This document shows, one piece after another, positions 22,476 to 34,754 of a stretch of DNA of 64,000 nt. This DNA is from Papaver somniferum (taxonomy: Eukaryota > Streptophyta > Magnoliopsida > Ranunculales > Papaveraceae): NCBI RefSeq assembly GCF_003573695.1, contig NC_039359.1, forward strand, positions 120,287,849-120,351,848. Direction: 5' to 3'. Every line of letters begins with the position of its first letter. Positions within the stretch are counted from its first letter, which is position 1. The position numbers were made by a program, and so were the translations under genes. The notes beneath the pieces are model-generated. The model was not told the DNA's origin. It made no database searches and saw only the letters and a program-made list of their open reading frames with translations.

Positions 22476-25284
22476 ATTGAAAAAGCAGAGGTCTAACAAC
22501 ACCACCCAATATTTCGCTTAGCAATCTGTATGGACTAACTCCGAAATACTTTGCTAGAGAATCAACTAGACAATCAAACTCAATCTAGATAAAAGTATCT
22601 CAAGAAGTTAATATCTCTCTCTTGATTTGATTTTTACTCAAGCTAAAAAAAATAGCGAGTCTTTATCAAATACAAGAAATACTTGGACGGTACCAAAGAC
22701 CAATGTCCAAGGATCAATCAACTACAATCAACAACCAAAGGTTGGATTAGAGAAGTTGATGATCTTAACGCAAAACCTTTATTATTTCAATTATATAAAA
22801 TATAATGCGGAAAAGAAATAACACAAACACCAAATTTTTTATTAACGAGGAAACCGCAAATGCAGAAAAACCCCGGGACCTAGTCCAGATTGAATACACA
22901 CTGTATTAACCCGCTACAGACACTAGCCTACTACAAACTAACTTCGGACTGGACTATAGTTGAACCCCAATCAGTCTCCCACCGATCCAAGGTACAGTTG
23001 TACTCCTACGCCTCTGATCCCAGCAGGATACTACGCACTTAATTCCCTTAGCTGATCTCACCCACAACCAAGAGTTGTTGTAACCCAAAATCACAGACTT
23101 GATAATAAACAGATCTGTGTCACACAGAAAAGTCTATAAAAGGATAAATCTGTCTCCCACAGATAAACCCTAGGTTTGTTCTGTCTTTTGATATAAAATC
23201 AAGGTGAACATGAACCAATTGATAATCCGGTCTTATATTCCCGAAGAACAACCTAGATTAATCAATCACCTCTGTACAATCCTTCCTAACTACACAAGCG
23301 GATTGTCGAGGAATCACAAACAGTGATACAAACATGTTTGTGACTTCTTTATCTTGCCTATCGGAGAACTCTCACGATCTCAAGCCAATCAATCGATTGT
23401 ACTAGTACGATAGAAGATGCAAGATCAGATCACACAACTACGATAAAGTAGTATCAGTCTGGCTTCACAATCCCAATGAAGTCTTTAAGTCGTTAACCTG
23501 ATTTTAGAGAAGAAAATCAAAGGTTAATGGAGATCGAATCTAGCAGGCGCACTAGTAGCACACAGACGTGTGGGTATTAGTTTTGCACAATGCTAGACGT
23601 CTCCTTTATATAGCCTTCAAATCAGGGTTTTTCCTTAGTTACAAAGAATTCCTTATTCACCGTTAGATGAAAACCTGATTTAGATTCAGGCTAATATTTC
23701 TCAACCGTTAGATCGAAAACTTAGCTTGTCACCCACACTTGGGTAGACGTTTACTGGGTTCGTGAAAACCATGCCCAAACGTGTACGTGTATGTTAGTTC
23801 AATATAGTAACCCAAAAGGTTAACCATATGAGCATTTCATATTAACCTTGTTCTTCTTCACCATAACTAGTTCAATTGACTCAAATGAACTAGTTAAAGA
23901 GTTGTTCAATTGATATGAGATCTTATGTAACTACACAAGACACAATTGAAACAAAGATGATTCGATTCGATTGAATCAGCTCATGAACATTATAGCCACC
24001 GTTTGCATAAATCATTCCTTAGTAATTTAATGTTTCATGTTCAGAGCACATGTTTAGATCATAACCTCTTAAGTTCACAAACAAGTTCGCGGACTTAAGT
24101 TAATCGTTTGAGTTTTCCAAACTCAGCAGAAATTCTCGGAAAGAGAACTTCAGCCAGTTCGCGGACTGGGTTCGCGGACTGAGTTCGCGGACTTAGCACA
24201 CAAACGAGTTTTGGAAAATCCAGCAGAAATTCTCGGTCGAGAACTTTCGACAGTTCGTGGACTGAGTCTGCGAACTAGGTTCGCGGACTTGGCAAGCCAA
24301 TTCCACAATCCTCCCGATTTCTCTTGATCAACAAAGTTCGAAAACTTCGGTTCAAGGAATACATGGTTATGTAATCTAAACTCCCATTTCAATCATTGAG
24401 ACATTCTCAGAGGACGTTATGTAGTCGTTATTCACAGACGATTCACGTCAGAGCAATTCTCAAAGTGATTGAAACTTTTCATGACTTTCGTCACTAGATG
24501 AAGATAAACTTGATCAAAGCGAAACGCTTTACCAGCACACGATTTCGAGATAAAAGATAAGCAATGAATGCTCAGCTCGAAATGTCAAATGTGTATGATC
24601 TAGTCTATATAGCATAAGACTTTTGTCTCATAAGAAGTAGGAGATTGAAGAGATAGACTTTTAAGTGATAGATAAGTTCAAGTCTCCACATACCTTTTTG
24701 TTGATGAAGTTCCACGGTTCCTTGTATAGATCTTCGTCGTTGTATGATGAATCGCCATGAAATCCTTGATCTCAACTACACTTTTATATCCTAGTCCGAG
24801 ACTTAGCTATGTAGGCTAGAAATCAAGACTTATAGTTTTGATCACTAACATTGACAAACATGTGTAGATGGTGGATTTTCGATAAAGGATAAATTTGTAA
24901 ACCCATAATTATACGAAACTCTGATTCAGCAATCGGACGTGAGTATCGAGACACGAGTCTCTCATCGAATTCTAAACAGAGAGTAATTTCTCTCAGAGTA
25001 CATGTAGACATGTAGTCTCACGACTGGACAAAGGCATATCTCCTGAATACTGAATACTTTCAGCGATTATTTCTATATAGCATCATGTGATGGACGGATC
25101 CTAGACAGCTTGCTCTGCTAGTATAGAGCGATAACGTCTTCAGGAACAAACAACGAGTTTACCCTGACTATATAAAGGATATGACTTACCGACAAGCTCA
25201 TATCGGGATGATTAATGCTTCTAGACAGCTTGCTCTGCTAGTATAGAGCCACAAAGTTAATTATTCCTAATTACAATCGTTCCT

Positions 25285-25615
25285 ATTCCATGGTCGAATC
25301 CACGACTGGTCCCATGGAATGACAATAACAATTGTTCTGATTCTATGATCGAATCCACAGCTTGATCTCATAGAATAACAATAACTATATTATCTCATTA
25401 CTCCAATTTCATGATCGAATCCACAACTGGTCTCATAAATGGTAATAGATAAACCTTAATTACTCCGATTCTATGGTCGAATCTACGATCCCATGGAATG
25501 GTAATGCTCACTTTATTATTCTGAATTCGTAGTCGAATCCTCAGCTGATCCTATGAATTAATAATAAACATCTTATTACAAAGTTTTGTGAATTATTCTC
25601 CACTAAATTCCACAA
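25285..25615 (+). repeat. Hairpin array in E4 5' LTR
   Basis: Same six-unit arrangement as at 4642-4972, with the shared TCGAATC loop in five units and stem pairs that differ between units but stay complementary. The first unit (25285-25320) is identical in form to the E3 one. Confidence 0.8.
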
Positions 25616-25802
25616 TTAGTAATAAATAATCAACAACCGGGCGTCTGAGCTACCTCTAAGTAAGCCCCGATTCAAATGGTGAAGGTGTATTCAACGATGA
25701 TACACTAGCAGTCACCGCACGAACGAGTATTTCAAAAATACAACGAAACGATGAACCTATGCAAAATAGAGAAGAAAATAATAAATAATTAAAATATTGA
25801 CC

Positions 25803-26815
25803 AGGGTGCTGGGAGCACGGACACGCGACCGACCGACCGTGTCGTGGTGAACCCCACACCAGCTTTATATTTTAATGCATTTTTATTATTTTCCATGATT
25901 TGATGAAAATTCTCTCATTATATCAAATCTCCATCGTCTTGAGGAAACTCCTCGGTTTCATGGTACTTCCATAAATCCATACAAAATAATATAAAATTAA
26001 GGAAAAGAGTGTGGGGCATGACCATTGGCCAACCGGCCATGCCTTGGTCCCAATCGGCCCCACACCCACGGTTCCTTATTATTTTATTATTATTATTATT
26101 ATTTCTCCAATTTCATGAAAAAAATCCTTGATTTCATGGTATTTTTGCACAAATCATCAAATAATAATAAAATAAATTATGAAAACTTGTGGGACCGGAC
26201 CTTGGCCGGCCAGCCATGCCCTAGCCGGTCCCACACGCCCCTTTGTTTTAATATTTTATTATTAGTTTTCCTTGAATTCATCAAATTCCTTGATTTCATG
26301 GTATTTCTCTCAAATTAGGAAAAATTCCCTCAAATCATCAAAATACCTAAAAATATTAAAAAATTAGGAAAACTTGTGGGACCGGGCCCTAGCCGGCCGG
26401 CCATGCCTTCCACGGTCCCACACGCCCTTGTTTTTTATTATTTTAATATTTTTTGCTTCCTTGAACTCATGAAAACTCCTTCAATTCATGGAAACTCCCT
26501 AAATTCATCAAAATTCATGAATTTTTCATAAAATCATTATAAAATTAGGGAAACTCGTGGGACCGGGCCCTAGCCGACCGGCCATGCCTTCCACGGTCCC
26601 ACACGCCCTTGTTTTATTATTTTAATATTTTTTGCTTCCTTGAACTCATGAAAACTCCTTCAATTCACGGAAACTCCCAAAATTCATCAAATTTCTCAAA
26701 ATTCATGAATTTTTCATAAAATCATCAAAATATTATAAAATTAAGGAAAAGGCACCACAGGACCGTGGTCACGACCGGCCGATAATTCCTTGACCATGGC
26801 GGTCCCATGCCTCCT
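25803..26815 (+). repeat. Tandem GC-rich stem units in E4 LTR
   Basis: Six units (about 25806, 26010, 26189, 26377, 26558, 26755), each with a GC-rich core around GGCCGGCC, most of them bounded by GTGGGACCG/CGGTCCCAC-type inverted repeats. Colinear with 5212-6230. Confidence 0.75.
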
Positions 26816-28105
26816 CATTCCTTATTTTATAATTTTTTTCATCATCTCATGGTGTTTTCCTCAGTTTCGTCGAAACCCTAATTTTGGCATATTTTCTCGA
26901 ATGAATGCTCAATTGCACGCCAGAAAATATCAAAATTCTCAGGACTGAGACGCGGCCGCCTTGGGGACACGAGCACGCTATCTTGACCGACCAAGATTGA
27001 CTCTTTGGCTCACGGAAGCCGGTCCCATCAATTTTCACAGTTTTGACCTAATTTGCACAATTGCTCGTATTAGGTCCAAAACTCTCCCAAACACTTTGGA
27101 TTTTCAGGAAGTGATCGTCAGACGGTCACGGGACAACCCAGGGCCGGTTTCATGACTCCATGGTCGGTCCCTCGCCTCGTCATAATTAATTAGGTTTTCT
27201 CACCTAAGGCTCAGACGAGCATTTTCGAATAAATGATTAAACCAGCATTTAATCATTCTTTCACCAACAAATGTCAACTCTTCAGGAGTTATTCGTATTT
27301 TCTCACGTGAGCATATGGACACTACATGGTTGATCCACGATCCCATGTAATCTCTCCCTCCTTCGTCTCATGGTTGAAATTCTGACGAACCATGAATTGA
27401 TCATCAATTGATCAAATTAGGGTTTCTGAATCCAAGGATCATCATTCCAGATTCTAATCTTAATAATTTTATGACGAACTCATGGTCATTAATTTTATTA
27501 ATTATGCTCGGTTCAACGACCAGTATTCTAATTAATATTTTTGGTACGTTGCCAATAATCCATCAGACGAGCAACACATGCTCAGACGACCAAATATTCA
27601 AAAATTCATCACATGAGAAACACTTGCTCAGATGATAAATATCTGTTCAAACCAAGGAATATTGGTTCAAAAATTAATATTCAACGATCCATCGAATGAG
27701 AAATACTTGCTCACTTCATCATAAGAACTATACCTCTGTCTCATGACATGTTCAATTCACGAGTTTCAGAACATCATGTTCAACTCAACGACTACATGGA
27801 CTCATCGTCCCATCAAAACACGAAGTCATCAATTGACTAACAAACCACGAGACGTCAATCGTGTCACTTGGGGGGATATCACTTAGGGTTTTGTTCTGGC
27901 GGTCTACGGCACGTGTGTTCAAACACACGATGGAATGTGAGCAAGTCGTGCAATCAGTTGAAGGAATTCACGAGGTAGTGGGTGGAAAATCGACTAAGTC
28001 TCCACACGTTGAGCAACTGGTTTCAAACACGATCTCCACTTCCCCACTCCTTGATTCCATCAACTGTCACACTTCATGGAATCATGGTGTCTACAATTCA
28101 AGCAA

Positions 28106-28113
28106 TATAAATA
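28106..28113 (+). promoter_or_regulatory. TATA box of E4 5' LTR
   Basis: TATAAATA followed by GGTCTCTG, at the same distance from the LTR end as in E3. Probable core promoter of the genomic RNA. Confidence 0.55.
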
Positions 28114-28515
28114 GGTCTCTGAAACATGATTGAAGCATCATCGGTATCATCAATCTCATTATCATCGACAACATGAGATCATCAACTCATAAATTGAGCA
28201 ACTTCAATCACTCAGAGTTTATCGTATTCGGAATTCACACACCCACAATCTTTGATTACCATTGATTTCACACATTTCTCAGCTTTCCTCCTACAGATTA
28301 ACCCATCCTCTCTTGTGACCGAATTTACTCTGGAACGGTCATTGTCTTGATTTAGGCCGGATTACTACAGATTGATCTCTCGAATCTAAAGCACCCCCTT
28401 TGCAGCGGTGCATCTGTGTGAGGTTTAACATTTCGCTCGGTTTGAGGAGCCTCCTCCGTACGGTCGTCTCCTCAATTCCTTAAAAACCAGCAAATCGTTT
28501 TTCCACATCTATAGA

Positions 28516-28535
28516 TTGGCGACCATCGTGAGAGA
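28516..28535 (+). other. E4 primer-binding site
   Basis: TTGGCGACCATCGTGAGAGA starts three bases after the LTR end. This is the best preserved copy in the window of the Tat-type TGGCGACC site. Confidence 0.75.
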
Positions 28536-28570
28536 TTAATCTCTCGGTTGCAATCTAACAATCTCACAAG

Positions 28571-29743
28571 ATGGTTGGTCTTAGGACTAATTCAACTAAT
28601 TCAGATCAGAATATTTCAAACGGCAACATTCCTCATGTTACACCTGGTGGCATGGAAGGCAGAGGGATCCCGACTTTTGCAGAGTTGGCTCAAATCCTAG
28701 AGGTCCATACCAGGAACATGGACCTGATGAAGGAGACGATAAACCACATCCTCGACTTTCTCATCAAATTAACATCCGAGTTAGGCGGTACCTCTGCTCC
28801 AGAAATCTCAACACCGGGGACTGAAGCGTCATCTGACCCTCGAATCAACAACTTCACCACATACGAGAAGCCGGTGGAAAAAGAGGTCACACATTTGATC
28901 GAAAATCTATGTGAACTCCTGCACTTCTCCAGGGATCAGCGCACAGACACATTTTCAGCACTCAACCAAATATCATCCAGCGTGCAAATAACGCCACCAA
29001 CACCATCAGTTGAAGAAGTCTCCCTAGTTCCTAAGCATTCGATCGACAACATCTCTTTTGGAGAAGAAGATCGCATGAAGGATGAAGGACACAATCGAGC
29101 ATTGTATGTCACTGGTTTCATCAAAGGCACCGAATTTAGAAGAGCTCTTGTTGACACTGGTGCTTCTACCAACATTGTCACCATGAAGACTCTCAGGATG
29201 GCCAAGTTCCCACAAGGTAAAATCGTTCGCTATCTCATCCTAATGACAGGATTTGAAGGAAGTCAAAGCCATACATATGTATATGCATACATAGATTTGA
29301 GAGTGGGGCCGATTCGATCGAAAGCGAAGTTTCATGTGATCGAGCAAGAACCTGACTACCATATAATACTGGGACGCCCATGGCTCCATGATAATAAGGT
29401 GGTTCCTTCAACATACCATCAATGCATGAAGGTCCTGCTCGACAACAAGATTGTTCGCATTCCGGCTTCATCATCTCCTTATGCTCCCGTATATGATACT
29501 GAGTTCCTTGAATCCCAAAAAGGAATCCCGGAACCTCCAAGCAGGATTCACAGTACTCCACTTCCAAGCTGGAAGACTATCAAGAAGGATGATAACGATC
29601 CGTCATCCTCAGCTGCTAAAGTGATCAAGTCACCTACTACACCGACTAAACGCCATAATGATCAAGTCTCAACTCCAGGGACAAAATTCACGACCGATCG
29701 AGACGTAGAAGGGAGAGTCATTTATCGCCGACAGAAAGATTAG
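28571..29743 (+). CDS. E4 gag-pro ORF without gag core, intact protease
   Basis: An uninterrupted ORF of 390 codons starting MVGLRTNST, 57 bases after the LTR and ending at TAG 29741-29743. Residues ~1-80 have a helical segment. Residues ~95-140 correspond to the pre-protease part of E3. The ~250-residue Retrotrans_gag core and Cys/His segment of E3 are missing, as in E1. The aspartic protease has Asp-Thr-Gly-Ala at 29153-29164 and YHIILGRPWLH at about 29362-29394. The C-terminal ~90 residues are Ser/Pro/Lys-rich. An intact frame in this state suggests that the gag-less form was itself propagated. Confidence 0.8.
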   Translation: MVGLRTNSTNSDQNISNGNIPHVTPGGMEGRGIPTFAELAQILEVHTRNMDLMKETINHILDFLIKLTSELGGTSAPEISTPGTEASSDPRINNFTTYEKPVEKEVTHLIENLCELLHFSRDQRTDTFSALNQISSSVQITPPTPSVEEVSLVPKHSIDNISFGEEDRMKDEGHNRALYVTGFIKGTEFRRALVDTGASTNIVTMKTLRMAKFPQGKIVRYLILMTGFEGSQSHTYVYAYIDLRVGPIRSKAKFHVIEQEPDYHIILGRPWLHDNKVVPSTYHQCMKVLLDNKIVRIPASSSPYAPVYDTEFLESQKGIPEPPSRIHSTPLPSWKTIKKDDNDPSSSAAKVIKSPTTPTKRHNDQVSTPGTKFTTDRDVEGRVIYRRQKD

Positions 29744-29749
29744 CAATTA
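29741..29749 (+). other. Putative stop-codon readthrough site between gag-pro and pol (E4)
   Basis: In-frame TAG followed by CAATTA, with pol open in the same frame from 29744. The position and the six following bases are identical to E1 (2228-2236). The context equals the tobamovirus UAG-CAA-UUA signal. No pseudoknot or other stimulator was searched for. Confidence 0.65.
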
Positions 29750-30980
29750 ATCGGGGAAAACAATGAAAAGTCTCCCTACCATGAAGAATCGTGTCAGAGT
29801 GAGCAATCACTTGAAGAAGTCCAAGATGCCCCACGACAACTACAGGACGACACTGACTCTACCACTGACAATCTTGAAACAATAAACATTGGGGCTGAAG
29901 ACGATCCAATGCCAATCCTGATCAGTTCAGCGCTATCACCAGAGGAGCGGACCGAGCTGGTGAAATTATTAAAAGAATATCAAGATGTCTTCGCCTGGAC
30001 ATACGAAGAAATGTCGGGTCTGGATGACAAACTCGTCACCCATCACCTGCACATCGTCCCTGGTTCCAAAGTTGTCAAACAACCGCCCAGACAATTTAGA
30101 CACGAAGTCGAGGAGCAAATCAAGGTCGAAATCCAGAAACTGTTGACAGCAGGGTTCATCAAACCTATTCTTCATCCAACGTGGCTAGCAAATGTGGTAC
30201 TTGTTAAGAAGAAAAATGGTCAAATCAGATGTTGTGTCGACTTCAGGAACTTGAATAAATGTTGTCCGAAGGATGATTTTCCTCTACCCAACATTGACAT
30301 GCTCGTCGATGCAACCAGCGGTCACGGTATGTTCTCATTCATGGAAGGCTATAGTGGGACAACCAGATCAAGATGTATGAACATGACGCCAACAAGACTG
30401 CGTTCCGTACTCCCATTGGGAATTTTCACTACACCGTGATGCCCTTTAGATTAAAGAATGTTGTTGCCACCTATCAATGAGCCATGACTGCCATATTCCA
30501 CGACATGATGCACAAGCAAGTAGAAGACTATGTTGATGATGTGGTGGTAAAATCGAAGACTCGAGCATCTCATCTCGAAGTTCTAAGGCAGGTGTTCGAA
30601 AGGTGCAGAGAATACAAATTAAAAATGAATCCTTTAAAGTGCGCATTCAGAGTTTCTTCCGAAAAATTCTTAAGATTCCTGGTCACGGCTGAAGGGATTA
30701 AAGTTGACCCCGACAAGGAAAAATCTATTACTACCATGCCTCCTCCACGTACCGTGAAGGAACTACAGAGATTTATGGGCAAGGTAAATTATATTCGAGG
30801 CTTCATTCCTGGATTAGCTCAACTCATTGCTTCGTTCACGCCTCTGCTGAAGAAAGGAGCAAGCTTCACCTGGATAGCTGTTCAACAAGAATCTTTCCAT
30901 AAAATACAACAAATATTATTATCATCGGCCGTCATGAGGTCTCCAGTGCAGGGACGAGCTCTGATTCTTTACACAGCCTC
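29744..30980 (+). pseudogene. E4 reverse transcriptase
   Basis: Follows the UAG in frame. Motifs: LLKEYQDVFAW, HHLHIVPGSK, GFIKPILHPTWLANVVLVKK, CCVDFRNLNK, PLPNIDMLVD, then a one-base frameshift near 30358 and a TGA at 30478-30480. The catalytic Tyr-Val-Asp-Asp is intact at 30529-30540, followed by LKMNPLKCAF and the thumb/connection region (GKVNYIRGFIPGLAQL). Two lesions inactivate this copy. The E1 homologue at 38384 has no frameshift here but a mutated YVDD. Confidence 0.9.
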
Positions 30981-31790
30981 CAGTGACGTCGCCATCGGCG
31001 CACTCCTCGCTCAGGAAGATGACGAAGGCGTCGAACGACCGATTTACTACTTCAGCCGCACAATGAGAGATGCTCAACTCCGATACCCAAAGGCCGAAAG
31101 GGCATGCCTGGCATTGGTACATGTAATCCAGAAGTTCAGACATTACTTAGTATCTAACAGGGTCGTACTCATCTCCAAAGCTGATCCCATAAAGTTCTTG
31201 CTATCAAAGCCAGCCTTGATAGGAAGACCAGCGAAGTGGCTACTCCAGATGTCAGAATTTGACATAGCTTGCACGCCGCCTAAATCCATCAAAGTTCAAG
31301 TGGTCGCAGACTTGCTCGCCGCTTTTCCAGGGGAAGACACAACAACACTACATGAAGAGGTACCCGGCGAATTCCCAGACATCTTGGTCATCAAGGAAGA
31401 AACATGGCTTCTATACTTTGATGGATCTGCCACCCCTAGTAGTGACACCGGAGGAGCGGGCATAGTGTTGGTGTCTCCATCTGGTGAAGTTTTCTCACAT
31501 TCGTTCAAGTTGGATTTCCAGTGCACCAACAACTCAGCGGAATATGAAGCCTTCCTATTAGGATTATCCTTGGCCAAGCAAGCAGGAGCAACACACCTCG
31601 AGATAAGGGGAGATTCAAAATTATTGGTCAATCAGATGAATGGAACGTATTCTCTCAAAGAAATCACACTTGCTCCATTCAGAACCAAAGGTTAGCGACT
31701 GTTGACCTATTTTGCTGACACAACGATCGTCCATACTGGACGGACTAACAACATGCATGCTGATTTCCTAGCAACTCTCGAATCCAAGCT
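30981..31790 (+). pseudogene. E4 RNase H plus archaeal-type second RNase H
   Basis: Two RNase H domains in tandem. The first, native to Ty3/gypsy pol, has TASSDVAIGALLAQ (Asp at 30985-30987) and YPKAERACLALV. The second begins LLYFDGSATPS (Asp at 31420-31422), continues NNSAEYEAFLLGL (Glu at 31540-31542), RGDSKLLVNQM (Asp at 31612-31614) and HADFLATL (Asp at 31762-31764), giving a full D-E-D-D set. A TAG at 31693-31695 interrupts it. An extra archaeal-like RNase H before integrase is diagnostic of Tat-lineage elements. Confidence 0.88.
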
Positions 31791-31967
31791 GCAATTCGAA
31801 GGAGCACAGAAAAAACGATCATTGTACAGAGACCTACGCTATCATCAACTTGGCTCACTCAGATCGAAGACATTTCAGCGAACGATTGGCGAGCACCCAT
31901 CATTCGTGAATTGAGCAGCTCTATTTCAGAAGGCCAAGTCAGTCTCAAGGAATTAAAAAACTAATTT

Positions 31968-33473
31968 TTGCTTCATGGAGGGCTATATTATCGAAACCCT
32001 GATGGATCTCTATCACGATGTCTTGGGAGCAACGAAGCGGAAGAACAGCTCAAGCGTATGCATGAGGAAGTCTGTGGGAAAACGTTAGTGGTAACACTTT
32101 ACAAAAAGCGTCAAAGAATGGGGTACTACTGGCCATCCATGGAGACTCAATAAAGAGCTTTACAAGGATCTTGTCCTGATTGACAAACACCTCCTCATCA
32201 CTTAGAGGTTTTGACGATCCACCACACTGGGGACTGGAGGGAGCCTTACATCAAATACCTCCGGGACAACGAACTACCACTGGAAAATAAGCAAGCAGTC
32301 AAACTCATTCAGAAAGCTAAGAGATTTTTCCATCTCGATGGGATCTTATACCGCAAAAGCTTTGGTGGAAATTTACTAAGGTGCTTAGCCGAACATGAAA
32401 TCCCTACAATCCTGAAGGAAGTACATGATGGAGAACATCAAGGAAAGAAGAAACTATTTCTTCAAATTCATGAGAAATATTATTGGCCAACCATGGAAGA
32501 TGATGCAGCCGCACACGTTCAGAGGTGTCACCAATGCCAAACTCATGGTAATCTCATCCACACTCCTTGTCTCCCATTGAATTCTGTGAATAGTCCGTGG
32601 CCTTTCTACAGCTGGGGACTAGATATCATTGGGAAGATCAATCCAGCATCTTCAAAACAACATGAATACATCATCACTGCGACAGAGTACTTCACCAAGT
32701 GGGTCGAAGCTATTCCTCTTCGAAGCACCACTGGAGTTACGATTGCCGCCTTCATCAAAGAGCACATAATATGCAGATTCGGAGTTCCTAAGCATATCAT
32801 CACAGATAACGGAACTCCTTTTGCCAATCAAGATGTTGAGAAGCTGCTCAATAAATATGGGATCAAACAAATCTTCTCCCTTACTATCCACAAGGAAATG
32901 GTCAAGCAGAAAGTACCAACAAGACTTTGGTCAGGATTATCAGTCGGACGATTCATGACAATCCTCGATCATGGCATGAGCAATTACCCATGGCTCTATG
33001 GGCTTACAGAACTGCACCAAGGAGCTCGATCGGTACTTCGCCATATTCCCTTGTCTATGGAGCCGATGCCATACTTCCAGCAGAAATCAAAGTTCCCTCA
33101 GCCAGGATTGCAGCATCCAGTGGTGTACAATGGGATGAGGCCGAAATCTCCAGATCAAGAATCGCTGAGCTAGATATGCTGGAATCAAGGAGGAACCAAG
33201 GTGGAAAAATATGTGGAAGCTTACAAACAGAGGATCTCCAGAGCCTACAACAAAATGGTAAGACCTCGAACATTTCAAGTAGGAGATTTGGTATTAAAGA
33301 CGGCAAAGCACATTCAACAAGACATGTCCGCTCCTAAGTTCTCTCCTAAATGGGAAGGGCCATATGTTGTTATCAAAGCAGTGTCTAGCGGATACTACAA
33401 AATTTTAGCAATCAATGGAGGAAAGGAAGGAAACATCATCAATGGCAAATGGCTCAAAGCTTATTATGCCTGA
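31968..33473 (+). pseudogene. E4 integrase with tandem N-terminal modules
   Basis: Two H2C2-like modules occur: LHGGLYYRNPDGS...GYYWPSM at 31968-32153 (with stops after it) and ILYRKSFGGNLLRCL...YYWPTM...CHQCQ at 32340-32540. The catalytic core has Asp at 32622-32624 (WGLDIIG), Asp at 32805-32807 (ITDNGTPF) and, after a frameshift between 32840 and 32895, Glu at 32909-32911 (GNGQAES). A further frameshift near 33205 precedes the C-terminal domain (FQVGDLVL, WEGPYVV, KWLKAYYA). The catalytic triad is present, the frame is broken. The tandem modules appear in related plant elements. Confidence 0.85.
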
Positions 33474-33664
33474 TCCATGAAACAAACTACCTCTTCATCA
33501 TTTCAAGCATTTTCAAAAATGTAATTTCATTCCTCCAAAGAGCGATGAATCCTTTGTTCATTAAACATTTCATAAATGAGCAAAATTCGTTCATACCATG
33601 ATCAACTGTTTCACCTAACTAGAAACTCAGATTTACTCAAAAAACAACAACCACAAATGCTCAC

Positions 33665-34657
33665 TCAGAGCAAACCATCCAGCAACGGATAATCCCTGTA
33701 AGAAGCCTCGTCAAGCTTCTTCTGAAAAATCTTGGTCTTTGCCTTCAAGTCTTCGACTGCTTTCTCAACCCTTGCGACTCCAGAGCCAGTATCCTCTCCT
33801 CATCCAGTAAAGCTGCATTCATGGAAATTGCATCAGCAGCCTCTGCTGCCTTATGAACCTTGATTATCTCAAGACGACGACGGAGCCAGCTTACATTGAA
33901 TCGCAATATCTCACAATTCGAGATCATTTCATCCCATTGGTGCAGCTCATGGTTTTTGACGTCTCGCAAGTGCATCTGATTCATTTCCTCGATGATCGGC
34001 AATAACCCCGCTACCGTGGTTAAAAGGGTTGGAAGAAAACCTTTCCACACTTCTGTGGTGGCAATGTGACCATACTTCTTCCAGATCTTGGTGTACAGAG
34101 ATACATGACATTTGGGAACCACGAATCCGCCGACCATTTCATTGTCTGGGAAGGTATTAATCAATGGGGCTTCGAATAAAAGTCCAGCGGTTGGGTATTC
34201 ACGAGCATGGACACCGTCTCCGGTCTCCACGGATCCTACAGAATCTTCACATGCCTGGTTACTGCTTTCCTCAACCTCAACCACGGTCACAGACTTTCCA
34301 CTCTTTCTTCGTCTAGCGACGACGACACGTACATCCTCCTACGATGAAACGAAGGAATGTTAATCCCGGGACTCAGTATAATCTCAAGAGTCATAGGTTT
34401 ACTTACAGACGATCCAGCTTCAGCACGAGCCGATCCATACCGGGCAGGAGCTCTAACAGTCCGCTTAGGCCTTGCATTATGAGGAGTAGTATTCTTCTTA
34501 CAGTCCTACGAAAAATCATTCTCTTGTGATCAACAATCTCGATTGAACAGAGACAAGAAAGGAGAAGAAGAAGAAGTGCACAACTTACTGAGATAGACGA
34601 TGCTATTTCACGCTTCGACTGAAGATCGTCTTGAGAAGAAATGCTATTTCTCGACAT
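33665..34657 (-). pseudogene. E4 antisense spliced gene (PEARLI 4-like module)
   Basis: Three exons fit canonical borders, all in phase 0: 34657-34589 (MSRNSISSQDD...SSIS, donor GTAAGT), 34505-34407 (DCKKNTTPHNARPKRTV..., acceptor CGTAG, donor GTAAGT) and 34338-33665 (acceptor CGTAG). The start lies in GCCGCCATG. Exon 3 holds an acidic linker, EYPTAGLLFEAP, LYTKIWKKYGHIATT, LPIIEEMNQMHLRDV, LRFNVSWLRRRLEII and a C-terminal coiled coil. A one-base shift near 33779 truncates the frame to a stop at 33745. Undoing it gives a tail like that of E3 and a stop at 33665. Resemblance to PEARLI 4 proteins is remembered, not tested. Confidence 0.65.
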
Positions 34658-34754
34658 GGCGGCAAGAGGGTATGATCAAAACTTCTCTGCACGATGAATC
34701 TAACTCAGGAATAGAAGAAATATTTGTGTGTATCATAGATTTGGAGTATTGAAG

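Larger units (their letters stand above)
24863..28513 (+). mobile_element. E4 5' LTR (3.65 kb)
   Basis: Starts TGTAGATGG. The end is CATCTATA instead of the CATCTACA of the other copies, so the terminal CA is mutated. It contains the hairpin array, the GC-rich stem array and a TATA box, colinear with the E3 5' LTR. It lacks the 52-bp duplication. Confidence 0.88.

Noticed and set aside
31968..32540. Tandem integrase zinc-binding modules as a novel duplication
   Set aside because: Related plant Tat elements known to me show the same two-module arrangement, so it is a family trait.
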